Source: JAJXWB01 sp036796555 (GTDB lineage: Bacteria; Pseudomonadota; Alphaproteobacteria; Rhizobiales; Beijerinckiaceae). Taken from it: a DNA stretch of 10,279 nucleotides. The position numbers and the translations under genes are program-made. Every line of letters begins with the position of its first letter. Within the stretch, counting starts at the first letter, position 1. The stretch covers positions 1 to 10,279 of the forward strand of contig DAIRCS010000136.1 of NCBI GenBank assembly GCA_036796555.1, in the 5' to 3' direction. Under the pieces are notes generated by a model that had not been told where the DNA came from, made no database searches, and was given only the letters and a program-made list of their open reading frames with translations. Positions 5,907 through 10,279 of the stretch are shown in pieces.

Positions 5907-6440
5907 TTAGTCCTGGATCTTGCGAAGGCCGTCGCGGAATCTCTTCGCGCGCGCCGCGTAGACGGCCGCGATCATGCGGCCCATGCCGGCGCCCTTGTCG
6001 TCGAGCGTGCGCACGGCCTTCGCCGGAGCGCCGACAATAAGGGAGTTTTCCGGAAACTCCTTGCCTTCGGTGACGAGCGCATTGGCGCCGACAAGGCAAT
6101 TGCGCGGGATTTTCGCGCCGTTGAGGATGGTGGCGCCCATGCCGATCAGCGCGCCCTCGCCGATCGTGCACCCATGGAGAATGACCTTGTGCCCGATAGT
6201 CGCGTCGGCGCCGATCGTCAGCGTGAAGCCGGGGTCTGTATGCAGGATGCAACCGTCCTGGATGTTTGCGCGCGCCCCGATGTCGATCAGATCCGTGTCG
6301 CCGCGCACCACCGCATTGAACCAGACGCTCGAATCCTCGCCCATGCGCACCCTGCCGATCACATGCGCGCCAGGCGCGACGTAGTAGCGACCTTCCGGCG
6401 GCAGTTCAGGCGAAAGGTCGTCGAGCGTGTAAATCGGCAT
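5907..6440 (-). CDS. Gamma-class carbonic anhydrase family protein
   Basis: A 177-residue left-handed beta-helix protein with hexapeptide repeats, of the gamma-carbonic anhydrase / YrdA / PaaY group. The three metal-binding histidines of the family are present: His67 in GCILHTDPGF, and His84 and His89 in IGHKVILHG. The RGDTD motif at 46-50 is also typical. The family forms trimers with zinc or iron at subunit interfaces; many members bind metal yet show little CO2 hydration, so enzyme activity is not assured, and the acidic proton-shuttle loop of archaeal Cam is absent. ATG 6440 has GAGGA five bases upstream. The reading frame continues to 6845, but that part runs through folE in another frame and is discarded. 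It sits between folE (71 bases) and the methyltransferase (7 bases). Confidence 0.95.
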   Translation of the reverse strand: MPIYTLDDLSPELPPEGRYYVAPGAHVIGRVRMGEDSSVWFNAVVRGDTDLIDIGARANIQDGCILHTDPGFTLTIGADATIGHKVILHGCTIGEGALIGMGATILNGAKIPRNCLVGANALVTEGKEFPENSLIVGAPAKAVRTLDDKGAGMGRMIAAVYAARAKRFRDGLRKIQD

Positions 6441-6473
6441 GGGCGTCCTCGTTGTCGGCGCACCATGCCACGC

Positions 6474-6502
6474 GGCGCGCGCGCTTGCCAATGCCGCGCG
6501 CC
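6474..6502 (-). repeat. GC-rich hairpin between folE and carbonic anhydrase genes
   Basis: GGCGCGCG (6474-6481) and CGCGCGCC (6495-6502) form a perfect eight-base stem with a 13-base loop in the 71-base gap just after the folE stop codon. No U-run follows, so it is not a canonical terminator; it could reduce read-through or stabilise the upstream mRNA end. The low-complexity GC arms make chance formation possible. Confidence 0.4.
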
Positions 6503-6511
6503 CCGTGTCGA

Positions 6512-7144
6512 TCAGGCTTTCGCCATGGTGAGGAAGCGAACCTGTTCGGCGGGATCGTCGCGAAACACGCCGGTGAAACGCGTCGTCACCGTCGAGGCGC
6601 CCTGCTTGCGCACGCCGCGCATCGACATGCACATGTGCTCGGCCTCGATGTAGACCGCGACCCCACGAGGTTTGAGATGCGTCTCGATAGCCTCGACGAT
6701 CTGCGCGGTCATCGCCTCCTGCGTCTGGAAGCGGCGCGCATACATGTCGACGAGGCGGGCGAGCTTGGACAGTCCGACGACGCCCTCGCTCGGGAAATAG
6801 GCGACATGCGCCTTGCCGACGAAGGGCACCATGTGATGTTCGCAATGCGAGGCGAAGGGAATGTCGCGCACGAGCACCATGTCGTCGTAGCCTTCGACTT
6901 CCTCGAAGACGCGATCGAGAATTTCGCCGGCGTCCTGCTGGTAGCCCGCGAAGAGCTCGCGATAAGCCTTGGCGACGCGCCGCGGGGTGTCGACCAGTCC
7001 TTCGCGGGCCGGGTCGTCGCCGGCATAGGCGAGCAGCGTGCGCACGGCCGCCTCCGCTTCTTCCTGCGTGGGGACGGACGGTTGAGGCTTTGTGTCGATT
7101 TTGGAAATATTTCGGGCGTTCAAGGACTTAACCACCGCATCCAT
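6512..7144 (-). CDS. folE: GTP cyclohydrolase I
   Basis: FolE converts GTP to 7,8-dihydroneopterin triphosphate, the first step of tetrahydrofolate synthesis, and can also feed queuosine synthesis. The product is 210 residues, normal for the type IA enzyme. Zinc ligands Cys101 and His104 (in ASHCEHHMVPF, 98-108) and Cys172 (in HMCMSMRG) are all present, as are GLSKLAR at 124-130 and the QEAMTAQI segment. Helical N-terminal residues 25-65 include the usual DTPRRVAKAY. ATG 7144 is preceded by a strong ribosome-binding site, GGAGG, six bases away. It is the first gene of a leftward unit with the carbonic anhydrase and methyltransferase genes, and is divergent from the IscU-like gene. Confidence 0.98.
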   Translation of the reverse strand: MDAVVKSLNARNISKIDTKPQPSVPTQEEAEAAVRTLLAYAGDDPAREGLVDTPRRVAKAYRELFAGYQQDAGEILDRVFEEVEGYDDMVLVRDIPFASHCEHHMVPFVGKAHVAYFPSEGVVGLSKLARLVDMYARRFQTQEAMTAQIVEAIETHLKPRGVAVYIEAEHMCMSMRGVRKQGASTVTTRFTGVFRDDPAEQVRFLTMAKA

Positions 7145-7263
7145 GTGGAGCCTCCAAAAGGGGATTTCGAACCTTCGCCCGAAATTTCACCGCCCTTCGC
7201 CACGCGGCGTTGGACGACTATATATAGGACATAGGGCTGCGGGCCGTTTTTCGCTAGCCCGGG
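7145..7263. promoter_or_regulatory. Divergent promoter region folE / IscU-like gene
   Basis: The 119-base gap contains CTATATATAG (7218-7227), a perfect ten-base palindrome and the most AT-rich spot in the area. It can act as a -10 box in either direction. For the rightward gene, TTCGCC (7196-7201) is a seventeen-base-spaced but weak -35; no good leftward -35 was found. Predicted leaders are about 30 bases rightward and 70 leftward. ATTTCG/CGAAAT (7164-7169, 7180-7185) can form a small hairpin in the folE leader. Confidence 0.4.
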
Positions 7264-7725
7264 ATGCCCGATCGAATGCTCGACGAAATCTACAACAGGC
7301 GAATCCTGGAACTTGCCGCCGATATCCCGCGACTTGGACGCCTCGAGCGACCGGACGCCGTCGCCACCGCGCATTCGAAGCTGTGCGGTTCGACCGTGGT
7401 CGTCGACATCCGGATCGACGATGGCCGCATTTCCGACTTCGCGCATGACGTGAAGGCTTGCGCGCTCGGGCAGGCCTCCTCGTCCATCATGGCGCGCAAT
7501 GTGATCGGTTCGACTCCGCAGGAATTGCGCGCGCTGCGCGACGAGGTTCGCCGCATGCTGAAGGAGAACGGTCCTCCGCCGCAAGGCAAGTGGGCCGATA
7601 TCGCGGCGCTGGAACCGGTGCGCAATTACAAGGCCCGCCACGCCTCCACGTTGCTGACCTTCGAGGCGGCTGCGCAGGCGGCGACGGAAGCGGAGGAAAA
7701 ACAGTCGACTGGAGCGGCGGGATAG
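7264..7725 (+). CDS. IscU/NifU-like iron-sulfur scaffold homologue
   Basis: A 153-residue member of the IscU/NifU N-terminal family, which in its classic form builds Fe-S clusters for transfer to apoproteins. Two of the three canonical cysteines are retained, Cys41 in KLCGST and Cys66 in KACALGQASSS. The aspartate that follows the first cysteine in IscU (CGD) is Ser43 here, and the third-cysteine region reads ARHASTLL with no cysteine. This matches a Rhizobiales subgroup as I remember it. A true scaffold role is therefore unproven; transfer, regulatory or metal-binding roles are open. The C-terminus is an Ala/Glu-rich tail. ATG 7264 lacks a clear Shine-Dalgarno; ATG 7276 is an alternative. 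yidD begins eight bases after the stop, suggesting an operon. Confidence 0.88.
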   Translation: MPDRMLDEIYNRRILELAADIPRLGRLERPDAVATAHSKLCGSTVVVDIRIDDGRISDFAHDVKACALGQASSSIMARNVIGSTPQELRALRDEVRRMLKENGPPPQGKWADIAALEPVRNYKARHASTLLTFEAAAQAATEAEEKQSTGAAG

Positions 7726-7733
7726 GTCGTGGC

Positions 7734-8072
7734 GTGAAGGACGAATTCCGCTATCGGTCTCTTGGCGATGCGCCCGCGCTGATCGCGCGCGGCGCGATTC
7801 GCAGCTATCAGCTGACGCTCTCGGCCTTCATGGGCCGCCAGTGCCGCCATTTGCCGAGCTGCTCGGACTATACCAGCGAAGCCATCGGGCGTTTCGGGCT
7901 GTGGGGCGGCGGCTGGATGGGGTTTGCACGCATCTGTCGCTGCAGGCCCGGCGGCACGGCGGGTTTCGATCCGGTGCCGAGCCAGGCGCCGCAGGGGGCG
8001 GACCCCCTGCATTTCTGGCGTTACGGCCAGTGGCGGAGCCCGCGGGTCTGCGAGCCCGTGGACGGGCCTTAG
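7734..8072 (+). CDS. yidD: Membrane protein insertion efficiency factor YidD
   Basis: YidD is a small membrane-associated protein that aids insertion of inner-membrane proteins with the YidC/Sec machinery. The family core is clear: YQLTLSAFMGRQCRHLPSCSDY at 25-46 (Cys37 and Cys43), the EAIGRFGLWGG segment, a positively charged hydrophobic helix ending in RICRCRPGG, and FDPVP. An amphipathic N-terminal helix is expected rather than a signal peptide. The 112-residue product is longer than the roughly 85 residues of E. coli YidD because of a C-terminal tail. I chose GTG 7734 as the start: it follows the scaffold stop by eight bases and AGG at 7724-7726 is a possible ribosome-binding site. There is no ATG before the conserved core. 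Its TAG overlaps the stop of the convergent gene by four bases. Confidence 0.92.
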   Translation: MKDEFRYRSLGDAPALIARGAIRSYQLTLSAFMGRQCRHLPSCSDYTSEAIGRFGLWGGGWMGFARICRCRPGGTAGFDPVPSQAPQGADPLHFWRYGQWRSPRVCEPVDGP

Positions 8073-8902
8073 GATCGCGCCATGAGGTCGACCGCCAACG
8101 CCTCGATACGGCCGCGCACGTCTTCGGGCATCTGCTGCAGCGTTTCGAGATAGGTCTTGCCCGCCGCGCACATGCGGTCGTCGGAGATCGGCGGATCGGG
8201 GGTCTTGCCGTCGAGGAGGGCGCCGATCTCCGCCGTGCCGACGCCGTTCTGCCGAAGCGAAGTCTCGAACATCTGGAAATCGGATTCGGTCGGCGTCGTG
8301 CGCGCGACGTTCTTGTCCTTGCCGTCGAGGATCGCATCGAGCCCGGCGATCGCCAGATCGGAAACGAGCGTGCGGTTCTCGGCGGAAAATTTCAAGAAGG
8401 CTTCGCTCGCGCCGCCGTAGAGGAAATCGACACAAAGTCGCGCATTGACCCCGCTCAGCGCCTTCAGCACGGCGAGTTGGGCGTCGAACACGGCGCCGAG
8501 AGTCTTGCCGTCTGCCTTGGCGGCCAGCGCGCCGCGCGACTGGCGGAGCGTCTTGACCGCCTGGGAGAGGTCGTAATCCGGCGAATCCATCGCGCCGGTC
8601 GTTTTGCGGGCGGCGAGCGCGGCGATCGCGGTCTCGTAGTCCGCGGGCAGCGCAAGCCGCAGGCGATCGAAGAAGCGCGCAACTTCCGGCGCGCTGGCGA
8701 TCGTATCCTCGACCGCCTTGCGCGCGGTATCGACCGGCGGCGCGGTCTTGGCCGCCGTTTCCGGCGCTGCGACGACAGGGGGCGCCGCCGCCGGCGGCGG
8801 CGCAGGGGCCTGCAGCATGTCCACGGCCAGCCAGACGCCGCTGCCGATGAGCAGCGTGCCCACCAAGCCGAGGAGAAAGAGTTTCAGGTCCTGTCTGGAC
8901 AT
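8069..8902 (-). CDS. Membrane-anchored protein of unknown function
   Basis: A 277-residue protein I do not recognise. It has a short basic N-terminus (MSRQDLKLF), one hydrophobic helix at about 9-29, then a Pro/Ala-rich linker (about 33-60) and a soluble, mostly helical domain that should be periplasmic. Two cysteines (in NARLCVDFL and DRMCAAGKTY) could form a disulfide. The C-terminus (QQMPEDVRGRIEALA) is amphipathic. The reading frame extends to a TTG at 8998, adding 32 Arg/Pro-rich residues; I prefer ATG 8902 because it puts the membrane helix at the N-terminus, although no strong Shine-Dalgarno precedes it. GC-rich third positions are typical. It is divergent from thrS and converges on yidD with overlapping stops. 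Confidence 0.8.
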   Translation of the reverse strand: MSRQDLKLFLLGLVGTLLIGSGVWLAVDMLQAPAPPPAAAPPVVAAPETAAKTAPPVDTARKAVEDTIASAPEVARFFDRLRLALPADYETAIAALAARKTTGAMDSPDYDLSQAVKTLRQSRGALAAKADGKTLGAVFDAQLAVLKALSGVNARLCVDFLYGGASEAFLKFSAENRTLVSDLAIAGLDAILDGKDKNVARTTPTESDFQMFETSLRQNGVGTAEIGALLDGKTPDPPISDDRMCAAGKTYLETLQQMPEDVRGRIEALAVDLMARS

Positions 8903-8998
8903 GCCCGGGTCCGAATACTTCTCCGACGACTTAGGCCCAACCGGGCGCGGTGAGCAAGCCCGGGCGATCCGCGCGCCGGGCCTCGGAAGCTGAAACAA

Positions 8999-9027
8999 TT
9001 GCCAGAGCGTATCGCTTTGCCTAAAAG
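8999..9027 (+). promoter_or_regulatory. Candidate housekeeping promoter for thrS
   Basis: TTGCCA (8999-9004) and TAAAAG (9022-9027), separated by 17 bases, match the sigma-70 consensus at five and four of six positions. The predicted transcript start is near 9034, giving a leader of about 70 bases before the thrS ATG. Confidence 0.45.
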
Positions 9028-9036
9028 GCGCGTCTG

Positions 9037-9082
9037 GCGCGCTCAGCAGGCGCGCGCGAGCTTACGCCGATCTGTATCGGCG
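9037..9082 (+). promoter_or_regulatory. Two leader hairpins upstream of thrS
   Basis: The clear one has perfect seven-base arms CGCCGAT (9065-9071) and ATCGGCG (9076-9082) around the loop CTGT; it ends ten bases before the AAGGAG ribosome-binding site (9093-9098). A weaker one pairs GCGCGC (9037-9042) with GCGCGC (9050-9055). The loop holds UGU, the anticodon of a threonine tRNA. E. coli ThrRS represses its own mRNA by binding anticodon-like leader hairpins, so a similar operator is possible, but nothing here proves it. Confidence 0.4.
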
Positions 9083-9103
9083 AGTGAGCGTCAAGGAGCA
9101 GAC

Positions 9104-10279
9104 ATGATCTCGGTGACCTTCCCCGACGGCGCCTCGCGCGCCTATGAGCCCGGCGTTTCCGGCCTCGACATCGCCAAATCCATTTCGCCTTCCCTCGCCA
9201 AGCGCACTGTCGCCATGGCGCTCGACGGCGCGCTCGCCGACCTCGCCGATCCGATCACGAGGGATTCGCAGGTCGAGTTCATCTCGCGCGAAGACCCGCG
9301 CGCGCTGGAGCTGATCCGGCACGATGCGGCGCATGTGCTCGCGGAGGCCGTGCAGACGCTCTATCCGGGGACGCAGGTGACGATCGGGCCCGTCATCGAG
9401 AACGGCTTCTATTACGACTTCTATCGCGCCGAGCCGTTCACGCCCGAGGATTTCGCCGCCATCGAGAAGAAGATGCGCGAGATCATCGCGCGCGACCGGC
9501 CCTTCACCAAGGAAGTCTGGTCGCGCGAGGACGCGATTTCGTTCTTCGAGAAGAAGGGCGAGGCCTTCAAGGTCGAGCTGGTGGAAGCCATTCCTGCCGA
9601 CCAGGACCTGAAAATCTACAAGCAGGGCGAGTGGCTCGATCTCTGCCGCGGCCCGCACATGACCTCGACCGGCAAGATCGGCGAAGCCTTCAAGATCATG
9701 AAGGTGGCCGGCGCCTATTGGCGCGGCGATTCAACGAAGCCGATGCTCCAGCGCATCTATGCGACGGCCTTCGCCAAAAAGGCGGACCTCGACGATTACC
9801 TGCATCGTCTGGAGGAAGCCGAGAAACGCGACCATCGCAAGCTTGGGCGCGAGATGGACCTGTTCCATTTCCAGGAGGAGGCGCCGGGCGCGATCTTCTG
9901 GCATCCCAAGGGCTGGACCCTGTTCCAGACGCTGGTCGCCTACATGCGCCGGCGGCTCGCGGGCGACTATGACGAGGTGAATGCGCCGCAGGTGATGGAC
10001 AAGTCTCTGTGGGAAACGTCGGGCCATTGGGGGTGGTATTCCGACAACATGTTCGCCGTGAAATCGGCGACGGCCTTCATGCATCCCGACGACCCGGAAG
10101 CCGACCAGCGCGTGTTCGCGCTGAAGCCGATGAATTGTCCGGGCCACGTGCAGATCTACAAGCATGGGCTGCGCTCCTATCGCGAACTGCCGCTGCGCAT
10201 GGCGGAATTCGGCGTCGTGCACCGCTACGAGCCTTCGGGCGCGATGCACGGCGTGATGCGCGTGCGCGCCTTCACGCAG
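9104..10279 (+). CDS. thrS: Threonyl-tRNA synthetase, N-terminal 392 residues
   Basis: ThrRS charges tRNA-Thr with threonine and removes mis-attached serine. The gene runs off the right edge after 392 codons; the family is usually 640-660 residues. Present domains are TGS (about 1-64), the editing domain with HDAAH at 73-77 and LCRGPH at 180-185 (His73, His77, Cys181, His185), and the start of the class II catalytic core with motif 1 (MDKSLWETSGHW, 298-309), MNCPGH at 343-348 (zinc ligand Cys345) and motif 2 around HRYEPSGAMHG with Arg374. The remaining zinc histidines, motif 3 and the anticodon-binding domain lie beyond the window. ATG 9104 has AAGGAG five bases upstream. No frameshift is seen. 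Confidence 0.98.
   Translation, partial: MISVTFPDGASRAYEPGVSGLDIAKSISPSLAKRTVAMALDGALADLADPITRDSQVEFISREDPRALELIRHDAAHVLAEAVQTLYPGTQVTIGPVIENGFYYDFYRAEPFTPEDFAAIEKKMREIIARDRPFTKEVWSREDAISFFEKKGEAFKVELVEAIPADQDLKIYKQGEWLDLCRGPHMTSTGKIGEAFKIMKVAGAYWRGDSTKPMLQRIYATAFAKKADLDDYLHRLEEAEKRDHRKLGREMDLFHFQEEAPGAIFWHPKGWTLFQTLVAYMRRRLAGDYDEVNAPQVMDKSLWETSGHWGWYSDNMFAVKSATAFMHPDDPEADQRVFALKPMNCPGHVQIYKHGLRSYRELPLRMAEFGVVHRYEPSGAMHGVMRVRAFTQ

Noticed and set aside
6474..6502. Intrinsic terminator after folE
   Set aside because: The stem is good but no U-run follows, and the arms are low-complexity GC repeats.
6441..6845. N-terminal extension of the carbonic anhydrase
   Set aside because: It is a shadow of folE in another frame; ATG 6440 has GAGGA upstream and fits the family length.
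9001..9103. T-box riboswitch for thrS
   Set aside because: T-boxes belong mainly to Gram-positive bacteria; the leader is too short and has no T-box sequence or terminator.
1..10279. CRISPR arrays, tRNA genes, insertion sequences, phage or defence genes
   Set aside because: No spaced direct repeats, cloverleaf sequence, transposase or terminal repeats were seen; all major reading frames match core functions.

Overview
This is a GC-rich (roughly two-thirds G+C by eye), gene-dense chromosomal window from an alphaproteobacterium, most likely Hyphomicrobiales (Rhizobiales); a methylotroph-type genus such as Methylocystis/Methylosinus is possible but not shown. The inference rests on base composition, the PAS_5-type and tandem PilZ proteins, and the company of folE, hisI, an IscU-like scaffold, yidD, a patatin-like protein and thrS, an association I recall from this order. 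No insertion sequence, phage gene, tRNA, rRNA or CRISPR array was seen, so it reads as core genome.

Layout. Left (1-2139): a membrane-anchored protein of unknown function, cut by the left edge, runs leftward and divergent from hisI; hisI is followed by a patatin-like phospholipase on the same strand. Middle-left (2171-3507): a two-CBS-domain protein and a rhomboid protease form a leftward pair (rhomboid first). Centre (3508-5188): a 351-base intergenic region with several palindromes and a good sigma-54-type promoter leads to a PAS_5-domain protein; a two-domain PilZ protein follows behind its own candidate CtrA-controlled promoter. Middle-right (5198-7144): a leftward unit folE, gamma-carbonic anhydrase, TylF-like methyltransferase. 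Right (7264-8072): an IscU-like scaffold and yidD run rightward from a short divergent promoter region shared with folE. Far right: a leftward anchored protein of unknown function overlaps the yidD stop codon, and thrS (first 392 codons) leaves the window to the right behind a promoter and leader hairpins.

Functionally this is housekeeping (histidine, folate/pterin, tRNA charging, Fe-S and membrane-protein biogenesis) around a small signalling pair (PAS plus PilZ). I found no clear new defence or mobile system. The items most worth checking are regulatory: the sigma-54 promoter with a hairpin at its predicted transcript start, the CtrA box that supports a TTG start for the PilZ gene, the thrS leader hairpin whose loop shows UGU, and the IscU-like protein that lacks several canonical cluster ligands.
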